A stretch of DNA of 64,000 bases from NCBI GenBank assembly GCA_028564675.1, contig JAOVVO010000065.1, forward strand, positions 1 to 64,000. The letters run 5' to 3'. Position numbers and translations under genes: made by a program. The DNA is from Onchocerca lupi. Its lineage: Eukaryota; Nematoda; Chromadorea; Rhabditida; Onchocercidae. A model generated the notes under the pieces. It searched no databases, was not told the DNA's origin, and worked only from the letters and a program-made list of their open reading frames with translations. Shown here piece by piece: positions 37,616 to 49,900 of the stretch (position 1 is its first letter; every line of letters starts with the position of its first letter).

Positions 37616-40424
37616 AAAAAAAAAGATAACAGTACCTTTTCATCGGTGGATTCAGGTATTTCACGCAGGATAATAGTGCACCGTTTTGAAACGGCTCGTA
37701 CCCGTTGTCCTTTTTCGTCTACTTGTACCTGAGATGATTCTGCAAAGAGTAATACAATATAATCTTGGAAATATTTAAAAATATATAAATATTTAATAAG
37801 AACTTGGGGTTAATAAGTTAATGCATCTGGATGACCTCATATAATACCGATTAAGAATGCACATGAAGAAAAAGGAAAAAGATTTTTGAATATCAATTTT
37901 CATCCTTTTTAGTTATGATTATTGTAAAAAATTCCGCCATAGAATTTAGTTCAACATCATTAGAAAGGTATCAAAACCGATTACACGAGCTTATTCTGTT
38001 CTATTTTCCTTGAAATAATCTTACGGATAAAAATAGAAATGGATAGAAAAGAGCTAACATAACGAATAACCAGAAAGAAACCTCGCAACACTTTTACAAC
38101 CAAATTGTAGTCATTGGTAAGTCGCTTAATCTTTGGGAAATTAGCAATGATTCGTATCGGTACGTACTGGTCGTTGTCCATCTGACAACGAAGAAACCTA
38201 TCAGTCATTAAATTCTCTCTGAAATGAATGTTGTAGAGTAAAAAGCTTTTATAATAACGGTTTTGATTTATTTATGAACTCATTTACTAATTTGATGATT
38301 CCTCTGATCATATGATAGGAAGCAACTTACCTTGAAAAATAATATTCCAATTGAGCTTTGAGCTGCTGCTTAATTTGTTCGGGAGACTGGGATATGTTTG
38401 CTGTAGAAATTATTTGCTGTGCTGGTGGAACTACTACTGCTGGTGATGATGAAGGTGGTGGCGGTGGCGGTGGTGATGGTGGTGGTGGTGGTGGAGGAGG
38501 TGGCGGTGGTGGCGGCGGTGCTGGTGTAGATAATGTTGTAGAAATGCTCATCGGCATCTGGATAAGAGGTGGATCCGATGCAGCCAAGAGCTGATTTTCG
38601 CATTCCGCTGTAAACCACCACGGTAACATTGGTATAGGAGGTGTATCGCACTCACCAGATGGCATCATCATGTCGTCCAACATCCGATCAATGCTATTAG
38701 AATTCACCTAAAATCATAACCAATTACATTATATCTACTTAACTTATAGAAATATTTTAAGTAAAACTGACTAAAAATATCTTGATCATTAGCACTTCAT
38801 TTCTTAACAAAGTCGTTTGAAAGCATTTCATTTCTCAACAAAATAAACTCTTGTTCTAGCAAATCTACTAGTAATATATCAGAATTATCCAATTTTCTTA
38901 ATTTCAGCATTTCCATGAGATGAGATGGGAGATTATCCTACTCGCTAGTTATTAGCATTTCCAAAAGTAAAAATTAAATTTTCTGTTGATAACTGCATAC
39001 AGTTTTCACAACAATCCAAAAAATACCCAAAGCATTTAATGAGGATTGCTATATTTTTTTAAATATTTCTCCAACAGAAATTTGGGAATTCTTTTAAAAA
39101 CCATAAACTATAATTTGAAAAAAGTTTGTTTAATATCATGAACTATAATTTTAAAAAAATCTGTTTTAATTGCATACATATCGCAAATTCTGATTTATGA
39201 GCAAAAAAACTTTATATTTATTTAAGGTAACTGGCTATTATCATCATCATAATGGAGACTCTCCATTCTCCACTTGATAGCAGCTATAAACTATTTGTTG
39301 TCAACAATCTAAAGAGCATAATAAAGTAAATAATAAGACACCTCCAATGCCTCTCTCATATTAATAATGAGAATATAACAATCTTATCCTAGCAACCGCG
39401 ATGAAAGATTATGCTCTTTTTAATTAACTGACCTTAAATTCAAAATCAACATAAGCCGATACACAATTTTCTTATTCTGAAAAATGCATCCAGTCAGGAG
39501 ACAGACCACTGCTTACATGAACTTTGAGTAAGCATAAAAACAATCAAAATTAAATTCAATTTCAAAGAAAGATTTCACTCAGCCTATTTACATTTACATG
39601 AAAGATGAACAAGAAAAGAAAAAGAGCGAGAGGGAAAGAAAAAAATCATCGAGAAATTTCGAAAAATAACCCTACAGAGTTAAAAATGGAGGTAACCATA
39701 CGAAAAGTTGATTATTACTGATTTGTTCTCTTAAAAATCTTCTCTTCTAATTAACTTTAGATAATATGTAGTTTTACCTAATTAGTATTGATGCATGTTA
39801 ACGTCTGTGTTCACAACTGATTAAGAGCTAAGGATGTTAAATGCAATTATAAATTTAAAATACTTTTAACTCAATATGTTTCAATTTATTAGTGCAAACT
39901 TTTTGTCTTATATCCACTTCTTATGTTATTCTTATTTATGTTACTATTTTATTTCTACTTTTTCTTTTTTCCTTTCCTAATTCAAGATAAGAAAAGAAAA
40001 AATGAAAATAAAATTTCACAATAAACAATCTCTCTTCTCCTTTCCCTATTTTGCAGTCAGTAGTAACTTAAAGAAATATAAGTAAATGTAGTGTCAGTGA
40101 TCTATAACTTCGTACTATAACTTCTTATTCTCAGAATAACTTCACAACTAAGTTATTTTCCTGATCGTAGGTATATTCCGTAATATTTTTAGATTCTAAA
40201 GGTGAATTAGGAGTATAAACAACGTTACTATAACGCGACCATGAAGCCTACTTAAATCTATTTATTAAAGCGATATATCACGAATCTCTAAACATGTATA
40301 TTTGAAGAAAGTACAACAAACATAAAAAGAAAGGTCAAACCCGTTGAATGATATAGCAACGAGGTGATGTTTCGGTGCACATGAAAAATGCGCCTGGTTC
40401 TCCTTGTTCATTAATAACAGCCAT
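34814..40424 (-). CDS. La-related protein of the LARP4/5 type
   Basis: RNA-binding protein with a La motif and RRM-like fold; LARP4 relatives bind poly(A) and PABP and support mRNA stability and translation. Exons on the minus strand: 40424-40341, 38707-38331, 38218-38082, 37739-37636, 37151-36993, 36490-36346, 36263-36084, 35961-35734, 35651-35558, 35395-35178, 35001-34814; all phases agree. Exon 2 has a proline run (14 P, S, 7 P) before the La motif, which begins QLKAQLEYYFSRENL and continues MDNDQYVPI and IANFPKIKRLTND. The RRM-like region has CTIILREIPEST, WYVTFESEEATERAF and NKPICARIK, as in LARP4. The C-terminal part is Arg/Asn/Gly-rich and ends with KKEAKERKSYAQTLK, resembling the LARP4 tail. 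The exon 10 donor (gtttcg) is weak; gttatc at 35166 with another acceptor is an alternative. C. elegans larp-5 is the likely counterpart. Confidence 0.88.
37567..37624. repeat. Poly(A) tract in LARP intron
   Basis: Long A run with one G interruption, between the LARP exons at 36993-37151 and 37636-37739 and only about 12 nt from the latter's donor. Confidence 0.9.
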
Positions 40425-41774
40425 CTTTCAGGCCATAGTTGACATTATGTTGATTAATTATTGCAACTGTTGAGATAATAGTAAAGTTGCTGTTGATGTC
40501 GTTGTTGTTCACTAAGCAATAACTGGACAATTTTAAAGACAACAGATGATTCTGATAATGATGATACTGTCAATAATACCGGCGATAATGAGCAATGCAA
40601 CAACAATTGTACCATCCTACAAACAACATGTATTGTCATTGATCACTGTCACAACGATGATGTCACATTAGGATAGCGCAAGGACGATTAAGTTGACGCG
40701 CACTATGATCACCTTGATAATCAGTAGCAACCTGTTTGAATCAAATCCATTTTATGCATTTTATTCAATTCGCCATTAATCATGCAATATTTACATAAAG
40801 TGCTGCAGTATGCAAATTATTACAATATTCGTCAGCGACATGGTAATAGTAGGAAAAGAGGAAGAGATGTGCATGCAAAATGCATATGTAATGTGCAAAT
40901 GTAGATCAGCACAAAGCTGCGAGGGGTTATTAAAATCTCACATCTCTTCAAATATTAAACAGAGCAGTAATAAAAAAAAAAAAAAAAAAAAATTAAAAAA
41001 AGACTAAAATAAACCTTTCAATGAGTCGTATTATTTTTTTAATAATATTAAAAAAATGATAACAAGGTTCACTAATTTCTACAAACAGTCTTGTTAAACA
41101 GATTTTCCTCGTAAAATGGGATTAACTCGCTAGGTAGTTGTTATGCCGGAATATGAAAAGTTCTGCCTTAATGCACGCTAAGTTTTAGTGACGCATGACG
41201 AACTTTTCCATATATTTTAGGTTATCTATGATTGATATTAGCGATCAAAGATCCATCTAATCGGTGCCTTCCTTCAACTGTCATGCTTCAACAACAACAA
41301 AAAAAAAAAGAAAAAATAATTTAACTAAATTCAACATATTGAAAATTAAATAGAGTTCAAGTATGAATAAGAGACAACTTACGAACTAGGAAAAAGCGAA
41401 TGATTCACATTATATGATGGTCAAGTGAAATGCATGTTTGGAATTCACGAGCAAAACGCATGCAAGTATCACGAACATGCAATGTAATGTTCATTAGAAA
41501 GGAAGGATATGAGCGAGCCAGCTGACAACAGATCACTGATCCAAATCATCATCATCACCATCATCATCCATGCCCACTTTTCAGAAATCTCCGTACCCTT
41601 CTCTGAACAATTATACCGATGAATATGATGATGCATTTGAAATAGTGCGCACAGGGGAGAGGAAGGCTACATCACATGCCATTAAATAATAATGTTCGCC
41701 GATAGATACATGCAGCGGGCATGCATGCACGTATGCACGCAAATATTACCTACATATTCACGCTCACCCACCTA

Positions 41775-41804
41775 AACACACATACACACACACACACACA
41801 CACA
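41775..41804. repeat. (CA)n microsatellite
   Basis: CA dinucleotide tract with one T interruption, inside a wider alternating purine-pyrimidine stretch. Confidence 0.9.
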
Positions 41805-41853
41805 TATTCACGTCCTCATATCCAATATTCACAAGCGCGCACATGAACACATA

Positions 41854-41887
41854 TACATGCAGTGCAAACGCGCTTGCACTGCATGTA
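41854..41887. repeat. Perfect 14-bp-arm inverted repeat
   Basis: tacatgcagtgcaa (41854-41867) and ttgcactgcatgta (41874-41887) are exact reverse complements around a 6-nt loop acgcgc. Confidence 0.92.
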
Positions 41888-42248
41888 CTTGTATACGCGC
41901 GCACTTACATATGGAGCATTAGTCCACCATTCAGCAAATAATATATATTATGCATGCATGTAAAAATAACGTATACGCAAAAATTGCAGACATATATGCA
42001 AAAATTGCAGATAAAATAGTGGGGAATAGCAATTGCAGGGTAGCAGGACTGTTGCATATGATACGATGGAAGTACACCTAACCTTTGACCTCTGGATTGC
42101 AATACTGCTAAACTGCAGGAATAGGACGACTGTTCATATGACATGATAGAGCAGTGTGATGAAATGAGATATTTGCCCGAGGATATGCACATATCATATC
42201 GCCGCCCTTGTCGGGGAAACGAGAAAGAGGAGGAGAGAGTGACATGCA

Positions 42249-42335
42249 CTATTGGGAGATACTAATGGCGGGAGAGAGAGAAAAGGAGAAAATGTCCCGC
42301 TATTTGGGAGATATTGATAGCGGGGGAGAGAGAGG
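42249..42335. repeat. Two-copy degenerate repeat
   Basis: tattgggagatactaatggc followed by a gggagagagag tail near 42250 recurs as tatttgggagatattgatag followed by a similar tail near 42301, a spacing of about 51 bp. Confidence 0.75.
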
Positions 42336-43879
42336 TATGAAATATATCATAACATCTATGAAATAATCAGGAAAAGAGACAGCGCAGCCAACCTATGCTG
42401 AACACCGATAGCTTATATAATGGATATCGCCTGCGACCAATGACAGCGACAGAACCTCCTCATATGGGTGGCGTCGCAAATGATGCGGGCCGGGCAAAAG
42501 ATGGCAACGATGCTTGCTGTCATACTTCTCCCTCTTCGCCATTCACTCTCATTCCCCGCATCTAATGCGAATACTACAATTACTATTACTATTATTATGG
42601 GACGACGAATGATAAGGAAAGGCGACGCTACTGTCAGTGGAGCGGTCGATGGGTCGTCGGTAGAGTCAGTTGTGCGGAATAGTTTGTAGATGATGATGAC
42701 CGAAGTATCCATCCTTTCGTGGGCTGTTGGCGATTTCTGATGAGAAGAGAAGAGTCGGAAAAGATAAAAGAGTCCGACGAATTAATTCATTAACGAAAGA
42801 GAGAGAAAAGCTTTTTGCAAATAAACGAGCGGGCAAGAATTAATCATTTCAGAAGCATTTTGATCATACCCGCAGTTCTGCAAGTCTGCACTTCTGCAAG
42901 TCTCCACATTCGGTACCTGCGCTCCAAACTCTGCTTCTGCTCGTCTTTTCTAGTAATAATGGAAATTGGCTTTCCGAACTTGCACTCAAGTTTACCTTGC
43001 ACTTCTTTGACCACACAGGACGAAGAGTACAAGTCGGTGCAATCATTTATCTTTTTTTTTTTTTGCTCATTACTACAACATTCTTAACTTTCGCATCCTC
43101 TAAACTATCAAATCAATGGGTCACCACCCGTACTACCTCTTCTCCTCTCTCTCCATCCATCTTTCTTTTTTTAATCTTATTGAAATTAAGAAAATGCAAA
43201 AACAATTCTGGAAAGGAGGCAAATTTGATCAATATAGGGAGGAGGGTATTGAAAGTGAACGTCATGTGATGGAAAGGCTTGTCAGTTATCGATGATCATC
43301 AATCTCGAGAAGTCGTGAAATGAATGTTGAAAAAATGTCGAGAAATCGTAGTAAGATGACCTTTAGGGGTCAAATTATAACAAATTACAAAAAAAATTAG
43401 TTCTGACAAACTACCTGACCTGTCTCTTGAAAGCATGATCTTTTGCATACCCTTTGCAATGTATGCTGATTCTATGGTGTTCTTTGACCTCTAAAGCTAA
43501 ATTTCCAAGCAGAGAAAGTCGATCGAAAAATATGCATGCTTTCCAAAAACAACACCAAGATCGACGTCATATTTATTAGCGTAATTCTGATCGCAAGGGA
43601 GAGAGATCAATGCGAGCAGTTTGACGTTGTCGATTTTAGCTCTATCTACACCATCACGTCATATGAAAAGAGGAGACATATTTCTTGCTGTTGCGTTGAA
43701 AAATTCTGGAAAATGTAAGATGGCCTGATAAAAATTCAACCTGCCTGAATTGAATGCAAAATTTTGCTTTCAAAAAGGTCAGTCAATAAATTTTTTGCCT
43801 TTCCAACTTTCCAGGTTTCTTGCATAGTTGTAGCTAAGAAAGTTTTGTAGGCATAAAAGCATATCGATGTGCATCATAT

Positions 43880-43880
<1 letters not shown>

Positions 43881-43911
<31 letters not shown>
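43881..43911. repeat. (CA)n microsatellite
   Basis: Fifteen uninterrupted CA units. Confidence 0.95.
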
Positions 43912-43912
<1 letters not shown>

Positions 43913-44149
43913 TCGGATGGATGCAAAAAATGAGCATGATGAAAATGCGCCTGACAAAGTTTCACGTCATTTTTGAGGACAACGATGAAACTCTCTCAAA
44001 ATACATCATTTCACTTTTGCATCCACAACTCCTCCGCTTTAGTCTTTCTCATTTCGCTATGCTGCTACCCCCTAAAGAGCTTCTTGTCGAGAGGAAAAGA
44101 ATTATTTTAAAAATTTTTGCAAACAAAAAAATTTTGCATGCATAAACTA

Positions 44150-44217
44150 CTCACGTCATCATTCATAGTCTACTGATGTCATTATTTATTGTCTACTTAC
44201 GTCATTATTCAATTATG
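44150..44217. repeat. 23-bp degenerate tandem repeat with CRE-like half-sites
   Basis: Three units starting at 44150, 44173 and 44196. Units 1 and 2 end gtcta. Units 1 and 3 carry ACGTCA and unit 2 the variant ATGTCA. ACGTCA is a bZIP/CREB half-site. Confidence 0.65.
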
Positions 44218-45047
44218 TTATTTGTTTCTAAAATTTTGCAAATGATTTTCAGCCATTCGTTCTAACGATGAAAAATAATTGAAAAGAAATGGATGAAATT
44301 TACATCTTCTGAAAGTTATTACTTTTTCACTTTCTTTTTGGCATGAAACATTCTGTTATCAAACTTCTTTATTACTTTATCACTGCATTGAGTATTAAAT
44401 ATCAATTATGAAAAGAATTGATAAAATCTGCTATGAATCTTTCATTAAAAATAGTTTTATGAATTCAAATGAAAAACTACAATTGCATTGGAACAATTAT
44501 ACTCTTTAATTGAAAATGAAGTATTTTATTCCGAAAAAAAAAAAAACTGATCTTTCAATTAATGTTGATTAGCTTATCAGAGTAGATAAGATATGATTTA
44601 TTACTTGTCGATGAATATCGCCACTCTGAAATGCAATTTCCTAAAAAATAAAGAGTGATTTGATAATGGAATTGACAGAACAGATAGATATATCGAACAA
44701 TTCGGTCAATCATCTGATCAACTTTCATTAAGCCTGGAAATGAAAAATAGCGGGAATAAAAGAATTATTGATCTAAATACAAACTGATAAGAAGATGAGT
44801 GATTATTATCAATTCATCTCCTTAACATATGTAACTATCAGATATAGAAATCGCTCTAAGCGCTTAGAAACGGCATAAGAAGAAGAAAAATAGCTGCAAA
44901 AAGTTTAGCAGATCAGAACTGAATTTTTCGAATCGATGATTTAGAAAAAGAAAAAGATAATTGTGTCACTTCTTTTCAATAGAGTGAATCTCTTGCAGAT
45001 TTTAATTATTTTATATGATTTGGAATGATCGTGTGGAATGTACAAGC

Positions 45048-45160
45048 ATGAAAATTAAAATAATACTAATTGATAATGATAATTAAGTATGAAAATTAAA
45101 ATAATGATAATTGATAACGATGGTTGAGGATAGAAATTAAAACAATGGTAGTTGATTTTG
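45048..45160. repeat. 41-bp tandem repeat, about 2.7 copies
   Basis: Units at 45048-45088 and 45089-45129 both begin atgaaaattaaaataat and contain aattgata; a third partial, more diverged unit follows. Confidence 0.88.
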
Positions 45161-45222
45161 TTGTATTATATTTCCCTTTTAATAAGAATATATAAATAAT
45201 CTTCGATATTTGTATTATCTAC

Positions 45223-45246
45223 TGATGATGATGATGATGATGATGA
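45223..45246. repeat. (GAT)n microsatellite
   Basis: Eight TGA/GAT triplets. Confidence 0.93.
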
Positions 45247-46585
45247 ATTATGCTTTGGCAATATCAATCATTCCAAGATAGCAATTTGTTGTTCCGTTTT
45301 AATCCAACTCGCTTACTTTTAAATAAGCAATTTCTTTCATTTTTAAAAAGAAAATTTTTTAAAAAAATATGAAATTTTGATAATTTTAACAATTTTAATT
45401 TTGCTAAAAGCAGTCGTAAAATAACAAACTAAGTTATATCACTTGCAAATCAATCAAATATTCGATGATTAATTTTTGTTATCAAAAACAAAATACTTTG
45501 CTTCAAAGTTAATTCATTCTAGCATTTTGCATAACAGCAGGAGAGTGAAAACAATTAGATGATTAATCGATCAATTAGTTGGAGAAGACATGCTTGTTTG
45601 AATCAATCGAGAAAAAAATCAAAAAAAATAGTTTGCAAAATAAATATTATAAATTAAATCTCAGCTATGTTTACAATATTAACAGAGTGAAAATGAAGAA
45701 ATGAATAATCTTATCAGCAATTAACTCTAAAGTCCAAGCAAATAGCAAATTGCTGATACTGATAGATAAGGATGATAAGGATGATGTGACAAAGATAAGC
45801 AATGACAAAAAGACTCATCTCTCGAAAATCCCAACTTCCTTTCTATCATCCGCTGTAAATTGCAATCTATCCATTTTTAATTAGCAGATGTTTATTTTAG
45901 TAATTCAGCCAATTAATTTAAGGCATTTATTTTCCTTCGTTTACTTTCAGTCCAATCTTTTCTAATTCTTCCTTGGCTTCATCTTCCATCAATAAAGCCT
46001 CAAGTGAATCAAATTTATAAGACAAAACTAATTGGGAATTAAAAAATATGAATGTCAATCATTTTTGCAAGAATGTTCTTAAACAAGCCTTTTCTTCTCT
46101 GGGCCATCCTAAGCCTATCTTCAAACTGCACTATCTATTATCAGACTTAACAGCACATGAAGCAATGCCATATCACAAGAATAGAAAGATATGAACGCTT
46201 GCAATCACATGCATATCTATCATGCAACTCACGCACATGCACATGCACAGCTTCAGAGACTAGGCAGACCAGTTTTGCATTTCAGTTTGGCCAAATAGAC
46301 TTACTTCTGATTAATGCACATTTTTTTATGGCTCATTATCCTTTATTTATTGACTGCAGAATAAAATTAAAATTATTTTGAAAAGAGGGAGGTATAGCTA
46401 ATTTAGTGATGGGGTCATGAGGTCACGCTAAGTTCACGTATTATCTTAGATCATCGATTTCTAATAATAGATACTTTATGATAGATGTAAAAATTAAAGT
46501 ACAACATGAAATGTCTTGTTGCCTTGACAGAGCGATTCTAAAAATTTAACATTTATAAGTCGAACATTTCATTAATTTTCTTCAG

Positions 46586-46609
46586 TGTCGCAAACTTACC
46601 TTGCAAATT
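46586..46609 (+). promoter_or_regulatory. Candidate trans-splice leader of the CUB gene
   Basis: The strong acceptor attttcttcag (AG at 46584-46585) lies 24 nt before the first in-frame ATG at 46610. This supports 46610 as the 5'-most start. Confidence 0.4.
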
Positions 46610-46881
46610 ATGAGAGATAAAATTCTAAAAATGGAATTACATCAAATACTACAAACGTACAGTAATTGCTTTACTTACCGTATGGCCAACATCGGTTTCA
46701 CTTGTATTCTATCGTCGTGCAGACTTGCAAACTATCGTATTCCTTTTCTGATACCGTATCTGTATTTATCATTTTTGCTACGTCTAACAAACACTTCACT
46801 AGCTAGCTGCCGTTGTGTGCAATTTAATTCTACTGGTATCTTTCAATCACCAGACTTTCCAAAAGCTCCATTATCATTCTT

Positions 46882-46915
<34 letters not shown>

Positions 46916-49900
46916 GTACTACCTCTATCGTATCCGTCATCAATGCTTCTTCAGCATCCATTTTTATGCTTACTGTATAAATTTATAGCTCCTGATGGAT
47001 ACATTGTTGAAGTTATCTTTGAATACTTTCATCTTTCACCACGAACCGACCGGTAAGTGATTAATAAAAGAACACATTTTTGCACAGCAACAATTTAGGT
47101 GTAATGATTATTTAAGATTATTTGATGGTATACCAGATGGACTGATCGATGAAAAAACCGCTTATAATGGTGAATTCTGTGCCACTGAGGTAATATTTTA
47201 TCAACATGTATTACTGTACCTATCTCATATTACTTCATTGGTACGGTATCCTACAGTTACATCTTTTTAAGATCGAAATTGGACAAACATTCTACTCCTA
47301 CACGAGATATCTCATATTTCATGTGCAATTATCTAGTGCTTCCAAAGGTTTTCATGGTACTTACAACTTTGTACCTAAAGGTGATTACTGTTTATATCAA
47401 TTTTTTCCATTCTTTTTCTTCATAAATCTTAGAGACAAAAAAAAAAAAAAAATGATAATTTTAAAGTAATTAGTCTTGTCTAATGAGTTCATTCATTTCT
47501 TTCTAGAACAATTTCTTTCGAATGCTACTGAAATAGAGCCATGTCATTTTCGTATTGATGTCTTGGCTGGCAATTTATTCTCGCCTAATTATCCTTATTT
47601 TTATCCTACCACTCCAAATTGTACATATTATTTGGCATCTCGTCAAGGATTCCATTTGGTCATCTCCCTTGAATATCTGAATTTAAGACGTTATGCTTGT
47701 CATGAAGATTTTATTGACATCTATCAAATACATCCAAAGGTAAAAAACTGTACTATTATGCTTGAATTAACTTTGAATTTCTTTTTTTTTCTTTTTTTTT
47801 TCCTTGAATTTTCAAATCATTTTATGAATTTTCAAGCATTTTCAATGTGATGCTCTCTATGGAAAACATTCATTTCTTCTTCTTACACAAAACATTGATT
47901 TGATATAAAAATCAAACTTTTTATGTGAATGATGATTGAAATTCTTTAGGGGAAATGAATTGAGCAAAATTTTGAAGAATAAAAAAAAGAGACGAAGCAT
48001 TCTTATCTTTATGTGAATTTTGAAATTTTCCAACATATTATCAAATTCTCGTAAAGTAAGAAAGAAAACTATATTAAGGTTCATCTCGAAAAGCTCTGTT
48101 ATGATTCGAAACCACCATATCAAATTCATACAAAAGGTGGATTTATCATTGAATTTCATGGTGCTAACAACGACGTAGTAAAAGTGAGTCATTTATGTTT
48201 TGAATTTCGAGAAATAGCTTTGATGTTATCCAAATCATCATTTTAATTAAGAAAAATTAATAAATGGTCAAATTTCTTGAAATTTAATCACTTATCTATT
48301 GTATTTTTAATCAAAATTCGCTTGCATTAGAATGAAGACAGTATTCAATTGAACAGTAATTTGACAAAGATGACAAGTGAAAGAATAGTTATGAGAATAT
48401 TTGAAAAATTTTTAAAACACCAAAACCTTCCGATGAAAGTTTACGGTAAGAAAAGTCATAAAAAGATGAATTGAAAGAATTAACCAGGAAATATGACGAT
48501 AGAAGCTGATAAAAAATGTAGTGTTATCAGTCATGATTTGTTGTTGAATAATGATCTTAAGAATGGTGATTAAAAGTGCACAACATTTTGATTGAAATTT
48601 CGTTTTTTGCTTAAAATGAACGAAAAAAAAAGAAAAAAAATAGGAAGAGGAATTAGAAGGAAGGAAAATGGTTCATTTAACTGGCTAATACTTAATGATT
48701 CCAGAAAACGAAAAACCATAAATTTGAAGGGTAGTTGAATTATGTATGCTATAAATTTCAAATGGCTACTAGATAAATTAATTTAATTCAGCCATTCTTT
48801 TATATGCTATGCTTAATTATCAGAATGATTACGACTAATAAGGCTTAATAACGATAACTATCAAATTTTATTTCTTTTACTATTCTTAATTGTTAAAAAA
48901 ATTTATCAAAAAAGAAAGAACAAAATAGTAAAAATGAATAGGATAATGTGGAAGAGCTGATAACGATTAACAACCATTGATGAGAGTGATAAAAAATAAG
49001 AGAGAGAAGAGTACAGTATGCTGCCAGAATTTAAAAGAGACACATATATTTTAGTTTTCTGGAAGAGACAAAAAATACGAAAAAAGCTTTTCCAAATGCT
49101 CATAGATACAACTTCAATTTATGCTAAATTATTGAATTTAGCCATTAGCGGGATGAAATTTTCATTTTTACTCGCATTCAAATTCATTTTATTTTTACTC
49201 GGCATTAGCATGAAAAGCGTAAATAAATTAAATTTATCAAAAAAAAAAAAAAAAAAAAAAAAATTGTCGATTTTATTTTCATGAACAAATCCGGTATAGT
49301 TTTCCAGAAAAAAAAGAAAAAAACAAAACAACGATCCATATTACTCAAATGAATACTAAGGAAAATTAAAGATATTCGAAATTTTACAAAATAATTCATT
49401 TCAGGCACGTGGTTTTCATATTTCATTCAAGTATATGCCTCAGCAATTATCACAAAACAATCAATTGATAAATGATATTTTTCCAAATTTGAATTATTCA
49501 TCTTTTGCCTTATTTTCTTCTCATTCTTCGATATTTTCTTCAGCTATCATCAACAATGTCCACGTTGACGACAAAATTGGTTTAAGTGAGTTGTTTGTCG
49601 TTAAATGCTCATCCTTATCATCATCTCTAAAAGTCTCCTCAAAATTCATCATCGATTACTTCTCGCTCTACTCAATGGCCCAGTCTTCCAGCATGTCCCT
49701 AGGCTTCATAAGAGCTATTTTAGTGGCTAAAACGATGAAAGTTTTAGACTATAAGAGAGTTGCTTACTTTTTGCTTACATTATTTATGATGATATTCGAG
49801 AGTAATGGTAAGTTTTATCAATTCTTTTCAAATTTAATCCTTTTAAAATTATTTTAATCAATTTTCTCTCATATCAATCGGACATGTCGTGGAGTAGGTA

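Larger units (their letters stand above)
40425..46609. other. Divergent intergenic region upstream of the LARP and CUB genes
   Basis: About 6.2 kb with no supported gene. Chance frames (for example 42413-42712 minus, 42815-43087 plus) lack splice-linked partners or known domains. It contains alternating purine-pyrimidine and CA tracts around 41700-41960, a perfect 14-bp inverted repeat, several short tandem repeats and a GAT microsatellite. It should hold the promoters of both flanking genes. Confidence 0.5.

Noticed and set aside
38358..38594. Glycine-rich open frame on the plus strand
   Set aside because: It is the antisense shadow of the LARP polyproline exon.
42413..43087. Several open frames on both strands in the less AT-rich intergenic block
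   Set aside because: They are mutually overlapping, with no conserved motif and no in-frame splice chain; more likely promoter-region composition.
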